From: an uncultured bacterium
Lineage (GTDB): Bacteria > Actinomycetota > Coriobacteriia > Coriobacteriales > Coriobacteriaceae
Reading direction: 5' to 3'
Assembly: GCA_905215815.1 (NCBI GenBank)
Contig: CAJMRN010000013.1
Span: 1 to 30,706 of the forward strand
Length of the DNA: 30,706 nucleotides
A program made the translations under genes and the position numbers. Shown here piece after piece: positions 14,881 to 23,313 of this stretch (position 1 is the first letter of the stretch; each line of letters begins with the position of its first letter). The notes beneath the pieces were generated by a model. It saw only the letters and a program-made list of their open reading frames with translations, did not search any database and was not told the origin of the DNA.

Positions 14881-15312
14881 ATGCTCATTTCTTCTAAGGG
14901 CCGCTATGCCCTCCGTCTGATGATCTATATCGCAGCGCTTGGTGACGTCGAGGGCAAAATCGCCTTGCGCGAGGTTGCCGACCGCGAGCACATCTCGCAA
15001 AAGTATTTGGAGCAGCTGGTCCGTCCGCTTATGAAGGCGGGCCTGCTTAGGAGCGTGCGCGGTAAGGGCGGCGGCTACATGATGGCTAAGGACCCGGCCG
15101 AGGTGCGCGCCGGCGACATCCTGCGTGCCGTCGAGGGCAGCACGGCTCCGGTGGCGTGCGACGGCATCGACAACAGCTGTACCCGCAGCGACCTGTGCTC
15201 GACCGTTAAGTTCTGGCGCGGGCTGGACGACGTGATCGAAAAGTACGTCGACGGCGTGACGTTGGCCGACTTAGCCGCCGTCCCCGAGATCAACTTTGAC
15301 ATTAAGCTGTAG
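14881..15312 (+). CDS. Rrf2 family regulator, IscR/SufR-like
   Basis: A 143-residue Rrf2-type winged helix-turn-helix protein. The recognition region is around ADREHISQKYLEQLVRPL (33-50), followed by the wing VRGKGGGYMMAK (59-70). Three cysteines, C93, C100 and C106, lie in the loop where IscR binds its [2Fe-2S] cluster (C92, C98, C104 in E. coli). The first interval is one residue longer here. It probably senses Fe-S status and represses or activates the divergent suf operon, whose start is 222 bp away. I chose the ATG at 14881 because GAGAGGG precedes it; upstream in-frame codons fall in the dyad-rich leader. The MntA-like gene follows after 8 bp. Confidence 0.92.
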   Translation: MLISSKGRYALRLMIYIAALGDVEGKIALREVADREHISQKYLEQLVRPLMKAGLLRSVRGKGGGYMMAKDPAEVRAGDILRAVEGSTAPVACDGIDNSCTRSDLCSTVKFWRGLDDVIEKYVDGVTLADLAAVPEINFDIKL

Positions 15313-15320
15313 GGGTGCAA

Positions 15321-15608
15321 ATGGCATCTCTCGACAAGGTGTACAAGCAAATCGAAGATTTTGCTCGGGAATGTGACGCCGAGAAGGTTGTGCTGTTTGG
15401 CTCTCGCGCTCGAGGTGACAGCTTGCCTAAGAGCGATATTGACATCGCCGTAGCAGGTTGCCGGGATTTCGGCCGTTTCTCATATTTGATCGAGGAGCGT
15501 CTTGATACTCTTTTAGATGTAGATGTCGTCAATCTCGACGAGTCCTTATCGCAGCAATTGCTCGATGAAATTGCCAGGGATGGTGTGATTCTGTATGAAA
15601 AAATATGA
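15321..15608 (+). CDS. mntA: MNT-domain nucleotidyltransferase antitoxin (MntA-like)
   Basis: A 95-residue minimal nucleotidyltransferase. Motifs are GSRARGD (27-33) and SDIDIAV (38-44, catalytic D39 and D41), with the third acidic residue D68 in DVDVVNL. In type VII toxin-antitoxin systems MntA transfers AMP to a tyrosine of the HEPN toxin and so silences it. I chose the ATG at 15321, with AGGGG upstream, over a GTG at 15315. The gene begins 8 bp after the Rrf2 gene and overlaps the next gene by 14 bases, so it is coupled to both. Confidence 0.9.
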   Translation: MASLDKVYKQIEDFARECDAEKVVLFGSRARGDSLPKSDIDIAVAGCRDFGRFSYLIEERLDTLLDVDVVNLDESLSQQLLDEIARDGVILYEKI

Positions 15609-16014
15609 GAACTTTGCCAGCGCCTTGGCGAATCTTGAGGATGCGCCTAATCAGGATCTCAACAATGATTTTGTTCAGAGTGGATTGATTAATAAGTTCA
15701 ATCTTCAATTTGAACTGAGCTGGAAGCTCCTTAAGCGTCTGCTCGAGTATGAGGGTGCCACGCTTGCCGCGTCGGGGTCTCCTCGTGCCATCTTGAAGGA
15801 GTCCTACCGATTCTACGACTTTATTGATGAGGCAGCCTGGCTAGATATGCTCAGAGACCGCAATACGAATGTCCATATCTATGACAACAAGCTCGCTCAA
15901 GATTTGATTCAGCGTATCTTGAACGTCTATATCCCCGCTTTCTGTCAGCTGAGAGACGGGCTGATGGAGCGTTACGGCGAGCTTCTGCTGGCTCCCGACG
16001 ACCAGTTTGCTTAA
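15595..16014 (+). CDS. hepT: HEPN-domain toxin (HepT-like, HI0074 family)
   Basis: A 139-residue all-helical protein of the nucleotidyltransferase substrate-binding (HI0074) family, now grouped with HEPN toxins. The signature R89-NTNV-H94-I-Y96 fits the complete RX4HXY motif. R and H make the ribonuclease centre, and the Tyr is the residue AMPylated by MntA in studied type VII systems. Early motif LQFELSWKLLKRLLE (37-51) is also typical of the family. Overlap with the mntA-like gene supports the pairing. It probably cleaves RNA, often a tRNA, when not neutralised. All key residues are intact, so the module looks active. Confidence 0.9.
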   Translation: MKKYENFASALANLEDAPNQDLNNDFVQSGLINKFNLQFELSWKLLKRLLEYEGATLAASGSPRAILKESYRFYDFIDEAAWLDMLRDRNTNVHIYDNKLAQDLIQRILNVYIPAFCQLRDGLMERYGELLLAPDDQFA

Positions 16015-16057
16015 TTCCTTTAGATTTCGCGGAGGGCTGTTGCCGTTTACCGATGGG

Positions 16058-16069
16058 TTGTTGTGCAAC
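16058..16069. repeat. TTGTTGTGCAAC motif, copy 1
   Basis: An identical 12-mer occurs at 17839-17850. Here it forms part of TTGTTG-TG-CAACAA and lies around the -35 position of a possible promoter whose -10 is TAATAC (16083-16088), ahead of the wall-anchored protein gene. Confidence 0.4.
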
Positions 16070-16140
16070 AAACGGGGAGCTGTAATACTGAAACCATCTT
16101 TGCAAACTGCACTTTAACTACACCAATGCAGGGAGGATGT

Positions 16141-17772
16141 ATGCAACCCAAGCATTCCGCGATTGTTGCGGGCCTGACGTTGGCGCTTTCGTTTGGCGCC
16201 GTTGCCGCACCCGCAACCGCTATAGCCGAGGAGCCCACGCCGGGCGTTGCCTCGGATGCCACCGATATCGATAAGGGCCTTTATACCCAGCAGTCCTTCT
16301 CGGGCGTGCTGAGGTCGGTTCAGGGTGTTTCGTTTGTCAACGTGACCACCGAGATGAAGTACTTCACCAAATATGAGAGCCATGGCAACTATAACCAGGG
16401 CTTTTCGTATGGCGACGGCTATAACGCGCTGGGTTATTACCAGTTCGACCGTCGTTGGTCGCTCATTCCGTTTATGAAGCAGGTCTATAACTACGATTCT
16501 GCTAAGTACGGCATGCTTAAGGCTGCAATCGATCGCGGCAGCGAGATTTCCAACGCGAACAACCCCATGTATGCGAACGGCCAGCTCACCGAGCTTGGCC
16601 GTATTGCGCAGGAGGCCTTCCAGGGCGCTTACAACACCGATCCTACTGAGTTCTCGGCGCTGCAGGATGCCTATGCGTACAACTCGTACTATGCCGTGAC
16701 CGAGTCGTGGCTCAAGAGCGCTCTTGGCATTGACATCTCCGGCCGTGCCGACTGCGTCAAGGGCATGGTGTGGAGTATCACCAATATGTGCGGCACCGGT
16801 GGCTGCCAGGACTTTTTCCGTTTGGCAAACCTTTCCAACAGCATGACCGACCGCGAGTTTGTGACGGCGCTTTCCAACAGCGTGGTCAATAATGTGGCGA
16901 CCAAGTATGCAAGCCAGCCCCAGTACCACGAGGGCTGGAAGAACCGTTACCGCAACGAGCTCAAGGACTGCCTGGTCTATATCGCCGAGGACGAGGCCGC
17001 CGCGGCAACGCCCGTGGAGCCTGAGCCCGCGCCGGCGCCCGGTCCGAGCATGGCGCCCGCTGCTCCCGCCGCACCGACACCTGGTACCGATGACGATGCG
17101 GGCGACGATAACAATACGGATGCGCCCTCGACTGATGCAGGCAGCGATGATGCCGGTAACGGCGGGGCTGCGTCTGGTGGCGCTGCATCTGGCGATGTTT
17201 CGGGCGATTCGTCGACTTCTGGCTCCGATGGCGCTACGAATGGCACGACTTCTGGCTCTACCGATGCGGGTGCTTCCAACGGCGCTGGCGATTCCTCTAC
17301 CGATGTGGGCTCCTCTAACGGTTCTGGTTCCGATGTCTTCGAGGAAGGTTCGAACGAGGGCTCCGATGCTGGCGATTCCTCGACGGAAAACAAGCCTTCT
17401 ACCGGCGAGCAGCTTGGCTCTATGTTGGGCTCATCTTTGATGGCGGGCATTAACGGCGGCTCTTCTTCTGATGAGGGATCGTCTGAGCAGGGCTCCGGCT
17501 CTAATGCCAACGGTGCTGCTGATGCTTCAGCCGGTGCGGGTGCGAAGCAATCCGACGCTGATGCCCAGAAGGCCGGTGACAAGGGCGGTACTACGACCAC
17601 CGCGACGACCAAGACCTCGGGTGGCAATATGCCCAGGACGGGCGACCTCATCGTGATGGCGAGCCTTGCGAGCGCGAGCTTGGCCACGCTGGGTGCTACG
17701 TCTATCGTGAGCGGTAAACATAAGCTCGATCAGCAGAATAAGGCTGCTGATGAGGACGGTTCCGAGGAGTAG
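16141..17772 (+). CDS. Sortase-anchored surface protein with lysozyme-like domain
   Basis: A 543-residue secreted protein. Residues 1-29 form a signal peptide ending near ATAIA. Residues 70-280 form a folded domain with TKYESHGNYNQG (76-87), GYYQFD (98-103) and several Tyr/Trp-rich stretches. The E-S-H-G-N followed by G-Y-Y-Q-F-D pattern recalls transglycosylase or lysozyme-like folds, with E79 as the candidate catalytic acid. Residues 286-495 are a low-complexity Ala/Pro then Ser/Gly/Asp/Thr linker, suited to span the wall. The end is MPRTG (497-501), an LPxTG variant, followed by a hydrophobic segment and KHK. A further acidic tail of about 15 residues after the positive charges is longer than usual. 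The ATG at 16141 has GGGAGG upstream. A terminator follows. Confidence 0.8.
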   Translation: MQPKHSAIVAGLTLALSFGAVAAPATAIAEEPTPGVASDATDIDKGLYTQQSFSGVLRSVQGVSFVNVTTEMKYFTKYESHGNYNQGFSYGDGYNALGYYQFDRRWSLIPFMKQVYNYDSAKYGMLKAAIDRGSEISNANNPMYANGQLTELGRIAQEAFQGAYNTDPTEFSALQDAYAYNSYYAVTESWLKSALGIDISGRADCVKGMVWSITNMCGTGGCQDFFRLANLSNSMTDREFVTALSNSVVNNVATKYASQPQYHEGWKNRYRNELKDCLVYIAEDEAAAATPVEPEPAPAPGPSMAPAAPAAPTPGTDDDAGDDNNTDAPSTDAGSDDAGNGGAASGGAASGDVSGDSSTSGSDGATNGTTSGSTDAGASNGAGDSSTDVGSSNGSGSDVFEEGSNEGSDAGDSSTENKPSTGEQLGSMLGSSLMAGINGGSSSDEGSSEQGSGSNANGAADASAGAGAKQSDADAQKAGDKGGTTTTATTKTSGGNMPRTGDLIVMASLASASLATLGATSIVSGKHKLDQQNKAADEDGSEE

Positions 17773-17805
17773 CTTCTCGCTTGCCGAATAACAATAAGAG
17801 TCGGG

Positions 17806-17840
17806 ACGGGGTCCGGTGCGAATGCATCGGACCCTGTTTT
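17806..17840 (+). terminator. Rho-independent terminator of the surface-protein gene
   Basis: A 14-bp stem (17806-17819 with 17824-17837, two G-U pairs) carries a GAAT loop and is followed by a run of T. It lies about 35 bp past the stop codon. It also argues against a translation start of the next gene upstream of this point. Confidence 0.85.
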
Positions 17841-17850
17841 GTTGTGCAAC
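17839..17850. repeat. TTGTTGTGCAAC motif, copy 2
   Basis: This is identical to 16058-16069. It lies directly after the terminator and upstream of the AAA-ATPase-like gene. Confidence 0.35.
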
Positions 17851-17975
17851 GATTAGTTATGCCCCCTCACACCTTATGTTGCTACCGTTGCCCGATATGT
17901 TTGCGTGGCGACATCAGTACGCGCGAGGCAGTCATTACAATTGGCATCATGCTGCGATTTAGGGGGAACTTTTTG

Positions 17976-19772
17976 GTGTCTGAACAGGTAAATTATGGTT
18001 GTGCTGCCGGCTTTGGCGTGCGTCTAATCGGCTGTACAGACGATGTGGTTTTGCCGATTGACATGCACGACTATATGGAGGCTCTTGATTGCTGCATGCT
18101 GGTCGACAAGACCATGTTTATTGCCGATGTGCTAGATTGCGGTCCGTCCGTTATGGTGTGCTGCCGACCCGAGGGTTTTGGCAAGAGCATGAATTTGTCG
18201 ATGCTCAAGGCTTTTCTGGAGCGTCCCGCGGTCGGTCGTGCTGGTCGGAGCTTGTTTGCCGATACTCAGATTTGGGATGCGGACGGCGGGCGCTATCGGG
18301 ACGAGTACGCTTGCTATCCGGTGATATCGCTGGACTTTTCTGGCGCTGCGAGGCGTGGTGCCGCTGTTGCCGGCGTCGTGCGCGATGCTCTTTCGGGTGA
18401 ATGCGCTCGTCTGCTGGCACTCTTGGAAGCTCCGGATTTAGCGCGAGATAAGGTGCGTCACATCGAACGCGTTGCGCGTGGCGTAGCGAGCGAGTCCGAG
18501 GTTGACTCGGTGCTTGGTGTGCTCATTGAACTGCTGGAGATGGCCTGCGATGAGCAGGTCGTATTGCTCGTTGATGGGTACGACGCGGCGTGGTTGGACC
18601 GTTCGAACGCGAGGGGCGCGTCCGGCCCCGGTCCAGCGGAGCTGCTCGACCGTGTGTTGTTCGACGCCATTGCCGCCGCGGGTCATTCGCTACGGTTGAC
18701 GTGTCTGATGGGGGAGCGTCCCGGCCCTGCCGAAGCGGCGCTTTCTTCGCGCGGCTGCTCGTATTGTCTTTCGACGCCGCTTTCGACGTGGTGTGACCGT
18801 TGGTTCGGCTTTTCGGATGCCGAGGTCGAGGCTCTACTGAATCATGCTGGACGCGAGGAATTCCTGGATGATGCGCGTGAATGGCTCGAGGGATATCGGC
18901 TTGGCAGGGCCTATTGCTCGAGTCCGGCACGTGTGATTGGCTTTCTGGACCGAGGCTGCACAGCGCCTGTGCGAGCCGATCTGTATGGGTATGCCGATTG
19001 CCTGAGTAGGGTAATTTGTGACTGGAATCTTGACCGCCTTTCGGCTCTGTTCGATTTGCTCGAGGCCCATGGATGCGTTGAGGTCCCGCTTTGTTTTGGC
19101 GCTACGGGGCCAGAGACCTCGTCTGATGATGACCTGTGGACGGAGCTGTATCTGTCCGGTTTCCTGACGACGGATATGACTGAGGAGCCAGAGCATGGCA
19201 ATCGCATCCGTGTTCTGCGGTTGCCCAATAATGAGCTTCGCCAAGCCTTGCGTCTGGTGATTATTGAGTGGTTTGAGTGCGCTGCCGAAGACATTCGAGA
19301 CGTCGATGCGTTTCGCGACGGGTTGTGCCGTGGGGACGAGGATGCGGTGAGACAAGCGCTCGATTGCATCCTGGGAGATGCGGGAATTGGTGTGACCGAC
19401 CCAGATGCGCCGCTGCCATATCACCTGCTCTTGCAGGGGCTCTGCTTTGGCTTGCCGGGCTATGCCAATCCTGCCTCGAGGCGAAAGCGTGGCGCGAATC
19501 GCTGGGACATCCAGGTTTTCCCTACGGGCGCCGTGCTTGACGTGGCAGACACGATCGGTATGCTCGACGAGCGTCCGTTGATAACGATCAACATGATGTA
19601 TGACCCCGACGTGGACGCGCTCGGCCTGGAGCTGCTGGCCGTTCAGGCGCTGCTCGACATAGAGCGCGACGGTATCGACAAGATTCGCGTACCGCGACCC
19701 GGTATGGGCCGTATGCGCTGGGGATTCGGGTTTGACGGGCGTCGTGTGGCAGCGGTGTGCCAGCGGCTGTAG
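17976..19772 (+). CDS. AAA-ATPase-like protein, degenerate family member
   Basis: A protein of about 598 residues that resembles the AAA-ATPase-like/PD-(D/E)XK family common in gut anaerobes. Landmarks are LVDKTMFI (42-49, the Y-V-D-K-T motif) and a P-loop-like RPEGFGKSMNLSML (64-77; the family usually has RPRRFGKS). The strand VVLLVDGYDA would be Walker B. The C-terminal quarter, where the family's nuclease-like domain sits, has LGLELLAVQALLDIERDGIDK but lacks a clear D-ExK with all residues. The function of the family is unknown; mobile-element or defence links have been proposed. The start is uncertain: AGGGGG at 17961-17966 points to GTG 17976 or TTG 17973, and an ATG at 17949 has no site. 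The - strand glycosyltransferase gene converges on it. Confidence 0.72.
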   Translation: MSEQVNYGCAAGFGVRLIGCTDDVVLPIDMHDYMEALDCCMLVDKTMFIADVLDCGPSVMVCCRPEGFGKSMNLSMLKAFLERPAVGRAGRSLFADTQIWDADGGRYRDEYACYPVISLDFSGAARRGAAVAGVVRDALSGECARLLALLEAPDLARDKVRHIERVARGVASESEVDSVLGVLIELLEMACDEQVVLLVDGYDAAWLDRSNARGASGPGPAELLDRVLFDAIAAAGHSLRLTCLMGERPGPAEAALSSRGCSYCLSTPLSTWCDRWFGFSDAEVEALLNHAGREEFLDDAREWLEGYRLGRAYCSSPARVIGFLDRGCTAPVRADLYGYADCLSRVICDWNLDRLSALFDLLEAHGCVEVPLCFGATGPETSSDDDLWTELYLSGFLTTDMTEEPEHGNRIRVLRLPNNELRQALRLVIIEWFECAAEDIRDVDAFRDGLCRGDEDAVRQALDCILGDAGIGVTDPDAPLPYHLLLQGLCFGLPGYANPASRRKRGANRWDIQVFPTGAVLDVADTIGMLDERPLITINMMYDPDVDALGLELLAVQALLDIERDGIDKIRVPRPGMGRMRWGFGFDGRRVAAVCQRL

Positions 19773-19798
19773 GGGCAGGCGATACTGCAGGGTGCCCG

Positions 19799-20818
19799 CT
19801 ACTCTGCGTCCTTCATGGGCGGCATGGGCTTCCAGTCGGGATCCTTGATGATCTTGCGGGCGTCTTTCATGCCGCGGCGCAGCGCCGGGATGCCGGTCTT
19901 GAAGCATTTGTCGACGGCTGCCAGACGAATGAACTCCTTGCAGAAGGTCGCGGCGTTGCCCAAGCGGAACAAGATGGGGTGGTAGTCGCCGTAAATCTGC
20001 ATGTAGCGGGCCAAAAAGCCGCGATTGCGCATGATGTAGTAGCGGTTGGTGTCGCTCGTGGAGTTGAGCTGACGTTTGCCGGCGATGTCCCAGTTAGAGA
20101 CGGCGCGGGCGCGCTTGAGCACCACGTCGGCAACCACGGCGGCGGGGAAATGCTGGCTGGCAACATAGCCGTAGCAGGCATCGTCGCCGTAGATGAAAAA
20201 GCGCGCATCGGGCAGGCCGATCTTGTCGACTACGCGGCGCGAGAACAGGCCGCCTTCAAAGCACAGCTGGTTCATGGCGCGGTAGCCGTCGGGGCCCAAG
20301 TCCCACTTGGCGATGGGGTTGGGGATTCCAAGCGAAAGGATGAGCTGGTACTGCCAAAAGAACGCGCCGCCATCGAAGTCCAGACGCGAACCCTGGATGA
20401 CGTCGTAGCGGTCCGTCCACTTTGCTAGGCGCTCAATGCCCTCGGGGATGACGAGCACGTCGTCGTCCATGACCCAAAACCACTGAGCACCCAGGTCGTA
20501 GGCGCACTTGGTGCCGGCGGAGAAGCCACCCGCGCCGCCGCCGTTTTCGAGCTGCGGGGCGTAGATGACGCGGTCGGTGCCGCCCTTTGTATCGGGCTGA
20601 TCAGTGTCGATGCCCCACAGGTTGGCGAGGCGCTCGTTGAATGCGGCGCACATGGCCTCGGTCTCGCGCGAATTCTCGTTGTCGACGATCACGATACGCC
20701 AAGGCGTTGCCGTGAGCTCGGTCATGGAGTCGAACAGGTTGGCCAGGAGCTCCTGGCGCTTGTAAGTGACGACGACGATGGCGAGCTTGTCGATGGGAGC
20801 GGGGAGGGTGGAGGTCAT
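19799..20818 (-). CDS. GT2 glycosyltransferase, galactofuranosyl/rhamnosyl-transferase-like
   Basis: A 339-residue cytoplasmic GT-A fold enzyme with an N-terminal VVVTYKR strand (15-21), a nucleotide-binding IVIVDNENS (42-50) and the metal-binding D-D-D at 118-120 in FWVMDDDVLV. The ENGGGAGGFSAG stretch (91-102) and the later RYYIMRNRGF resemble galactofuranosyl- and rhamnosyltransferases that build wall arabinogalactan or O-antigen-like chains. No membrane span is seen. It faces away from the other glycosyltransferase genes and is transcribed divergently. It probably adds one sugar to a lipid-linked wall polysaccharide; donor and acceptor are not known. Confidence 0.88.
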   Translation of the reverse strand: MTSTLPAPIDKLAIVVVTYKRQELLANLFDSMTELTATPWRIVIVDNENSRETEAMCAAFNERLANLWGIDTDQPDTKGGTDRVIYAPQLENGGGAGGFSAGTKCAYDLGAQWFWVMDDDVLVIPEGIERLAKWTDRYDVIQGSRLDFDGGAFFWQYQLILSLGIPNPIAKWDLGPDGYRAMNQLCFEGGLFSRRVVDKIGLPDARFFIYGDDACYGYVASQHFPAAVVADVVLKRARAVSNWDIAGKRQLNSTSDTNRYYIMRNRGFLARYMQIYGDYHPILFRLGNAATFCKEFIRLAAVDKCFKTGIPALRRGMKDARKIIKDPDWKPMPPMKDAE

Positions 20819-21131
20819 GGGGAATATATCCTTTCACGCGCGGCGGGCGAGCGCTACGCGGAAGCTATCGAATGCGTCCGTTGGACGGCACCTATTGTAA
20901 AGGGTCGCTGCGCCATGTTTGCAAGGTTTGAATAAAACGCAGGAACCTGCCATGGGTATGGTGACCGCGATTTAGCGCAGCGGTTCGATGGATATGTTGC
21001 GTGCGGCTTTGGGCTGCATGACTTCCTTTCGCTTCGGTTTGCCTCTGCGGGCTCCATAGATTATATAAACGCCCGCGGGCGGGACGACCCTTTGATACCA
21101 TGAAACGACAGGTATTTCCTAAGGAGCACAT
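20819..21131. other. 313-bp divergent intergenic region
   Basis: This region lies between the divergent glycosyltransferase genes. It holds an AT-rich patch (TTATATAA around 21061-21068) with -10-like matches on both strands, and a GC palindrome GCCCGCGGGC just after it. Neither has a convincing -35. No small gene with a ribosome site is seen. Confidence 0.4.
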
Positions 21132-22235
21132 TTGTCTACTAACGCCTCTGGCAGCCCTGTTCTGTCGCTGCTTATTCCCATTTACAACGTTGAGCGCTAC
21201 CTGCGCGAGTGCCTCGATTCCGCCGTGGCGCAGACGCTCAAGGACATCGAGATCATCTGCATCAACGATGGCTCTACCGACAACTCTCCGGCGATAATCC
21301 GCGAGTACATGGAGCGCGACGCGCGCGTGAAGATGATTGACAAGGCCAACAGCGGCTACGGCGACTCGATGAACCGTGGCCTGGAGATGGCTCGCGGCAA
21401 GTACGTGGGCATTCTGGAGTCCGATGACTTTATGGCGCTCGACGCCCTGGAAAAACTCGTGTCGGCGGCCGAGCGCTTCGGTGCCGATTTTGCAAAGGCG
21501 AATTTTGACTTCTACTGGTCCAAGCCCGAGGAGCGCCGTTCGCTGCACGAGATGTTTAAGGCAAGGGACTGTGGCAAGCCGGTGCACCCGAGCAATACGA
21601 CGCAGTTCTTTAAGCAAAAGCCGTCGATTTGGTCGGCCGTGTACCGCCGTGATTTTCTTGAGCGCAACGGCATCAAGTTCCTGCCGACTCCGGGAGCATC
21701 CTTTCAGGACACGTCGTTTGCCTTTAAGGCGATCGCATGCGCCGACAAGGCCGTTTACCTGCACGATGCCGTGCTTTCGTATCGTCAGGACAACGAGAAC
21801 TCCTCGGTCAATTCTTCGGCTAAGGTCTTTTGCGTCAATACCGAGTATGCCGAAATCGAGCGCTGGATCCAAGAAGATTATGCTCGCGACCACGCAATCG
21901 ATGACGTCGCCCGCATGCTCAAGTTCAATCAGCTCATTAAATACGATTCGTATATGTGGAACTATGTGCGCTTGGCACCCAAGTTCTATAAGGAGTTCCT
22001 GGTGCAGATGGCCAAGGAATTCCAAGCGGCCTTGGACGCCGGGGAGTTTTCGCTGGACGATCTTAAGCCGTGGAAGCGCGCGAATCTTGCTGCCATCCTC
22101 AAAGATCCTGAGGGCTGGGTTGACGAGCATCCGACTTTTGCGACGGATGGTGCCTTGGGACGCGCCAAGTACTACGCATCGGTTGGAGGCCCCGGCGTGG
22201 TCGCCGCCTTCCTCATTGAATCGCTGAGGGGGTAG
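21132..22235 (+). CDS. GT2 glycosyltransferase (paralogue A)
   Basis: A 367-residue GT2 enzyme with LLIPIYNVERYL (13-24), the nucleotide-binding NDGSTD (45-50) and the metal motif ESDD (96-99). The middle has KPSIWSAVYRRDF and FLPTPGASFQDTSF, which are probably acceptor-side elements. The first 100 residues are nearly identical to the gene at 23357: 77 of 83 aligned residues from NVERYL to DDFM match. The rest is clearly related but diverged. The start is TTG, chosen because AAGGAG lies 5 bases upstream and the N-terminus fits the family. The gene ends 6 bp before the next, so they are co-transcribed. It probably adds a sugar to a surface polysaccharide. Confidence 0.9.
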   Translation: MSTNASGSPVLSLLIPIYNVERYLRECLDSAVAQTLKDIEIICINDGSTDNSPAIIREYMERDARVKMIDKANSGYGDSMNRGLEMARGKYVGILESDDFMALDALEKLVSAAERFGADFAKANFDFYWSKPEERRSLHEMFKARDCGKPVHPSNTTQFFKQKPSIWSAVYRRDFLERNGIKFLPTPGASFQDTSFAFKAIACADKAVYLHDAVLSYRQDNENSSVNSSAKVFCVNTEYAEIERWIQEDYARDHAIDDVARMLKFNQLIKYDSYMWNYVRLAPKFYKEFLVQMAKEFQAALDAGEFSLDDLKPWKRANLAAILKDPEGWVDEHPTFATDGALGRAKYYASVGGPGVVAAFLIESLRG

Positions 22236-22241
22236 GTCGGT

Positions 22242-23282
22242 ATGGGAGAGGCCTCGATTCCCAAAGCGACTATTGTCGTTCCCGTATACAACTCCGCGCG
22301 CTCCATTCAGAGATGCCTCGACTCGCTGGTGACACAGTCCGAGCGCTCGATTCAGGTTGTCTGTGTCAACGACGGTTCGGTTGACGATTCGCTGAGTGTC
22401 TTGCGTCAAATTGCGCAGGCCGACGACCGTGTGCTGGTGATTGACCAGGAAAACGCTGGCGTCTCGTGCGCTCGAAATGCCGGTATCGATGCCGCCAAGG
22501 GCGAGGTGGTTTTCTTTATAGATGCCGACGATTACATCGACGCCCAGACGGTCGAGTGCGTGTTGCATGCCATGGAGTCTGCAGATGCCGAGGTCGCCGT
22601 TTTTGGCGGCGTCTGCGAGCCGTCCGACGCCGCACCCAAGCGGGTCCGGCAACTCATGAGCCCCAAGGCGGGCACTTTTGGCGCCCGTGACCCCCAGTTA
22701 CTGTTCCACGCAAATGCACAGCCCTATGCATGCCGCGCGGCTTTTTCGCGCGAGCTGCTCAATCGCGAAGGCATTCGCTTCGCCTCTGGCTTGGCCTTGG
22801 GCGAGGACGTTGTGTTCCAGTTCGCAGCTTACGCGCTGGCCTCAAAGACTGTTGTCATGCCGGACAGGTTCTACCACTACGTGATGGAGAACGAATCGGC
22901 GACGCACGAGTTCAACAGTGCCGAGGCCCGCGCCAAAAAGCTCGACGCACACATGAAGATGCTCGAGGAAGTTTTGGAAGATTGGGCGGGTTACGGCCTT
23001 TTGGACCTGTGCCCCGGAGAGCTGATCACCTGGTTCTTGGACCTTCTCGTGTTTGATTTGGCGCGCTTGGATGCCGATGGTTTCCGTCGCGTGGCCGGTC
23101 GCGTCAATATGGATTTCACGACGTTTTTGGGAACGGAGTGGGCGGATATGCCTGCTAAGGGCGCCGTTTGCCGTGTTGCCCATAAGCTCGCTGCGGCGAC
23201 CTCGGGCGTTTCGATGGCAGACGCCACGCTGTTCTATCTTTCGACCCGCGGTCTCAAGGCCTGCCTGGAACGCTTTATCTAA
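22242..23282 (+). CDS. GT2 glycosyltransferase
   Basis: A 346-residue GT2 enzyme with IVVPVYNSARSIQ (11-23), VNDGSVDDS (42-50) and DADD (94-97). The segment NAGVSCARNAGI (71-82) is the standard GT2 phosphate/sugar region. It belongs to the same general family as its neighbours but is not a close paralogue of them. The start ATG has GAGGGGG about 10 bases upstream, which overlaps the end of the previous gene. The C-terminal 230 residues are less conserved and likely bind the acceptor. A gap of 74 bp with an extended -10 separates it from the next gene. Confidence 0.88.
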   Translation: MGEASIPKATIVVPVYNSARSIQRCLDSLVTQSERSIQVVCVNDGSVDDSLSVLRQIAQADDRVLVIDQENAGVSCARNAGIDAAKGEVVFFIDADDYIDAQTVECVLHAMESADAEVAVFGGVCEPSDAAPKRVRQLMSPKAGTFGARDPQLLFHANAQPYACRAAFSRELLNREGIRFASGLALGEDVVFQFAAYALASKTVVMPDRFYHYVMENESATHEFNSAEARAKKLDAHMKMLEEVLEDWAGYGLLDLCPGELITWFLDLLVFDLARLDADGFRRVAGRVNMDFTTFLGTEWADMPAKGAVCRVAHKLAAATSGVSMADATLFYLSTRGLKACLERFI

Positions 23283-23313
23283 TTCTGGGCGCTGCCGCGC
23301 GCCATTGCTTCGC

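Noticed and set aside
17781..17975. Upstream extension of the AAA-ATPase-like gene
   Set aside because: It would begin before and run through a strong terminator hairpin, and the extra residues are Cys-rich nonsense. The ribosome site at 17961-17966 fits a later start.
19774..19798. Small hairpin between the convergent ATPase-like and glycosyltransferase genes
   Set aside because: The stem is only about 5 bp and there is no T run on either strand, so I do not call it a terminator.
20892..22652. 586-codon open frame on - across glycosyltransferase genes
   Set aside because: It covers intergenic DNA and two genes with clear GT2 motifs on +, and has no ribosome site or family motif.
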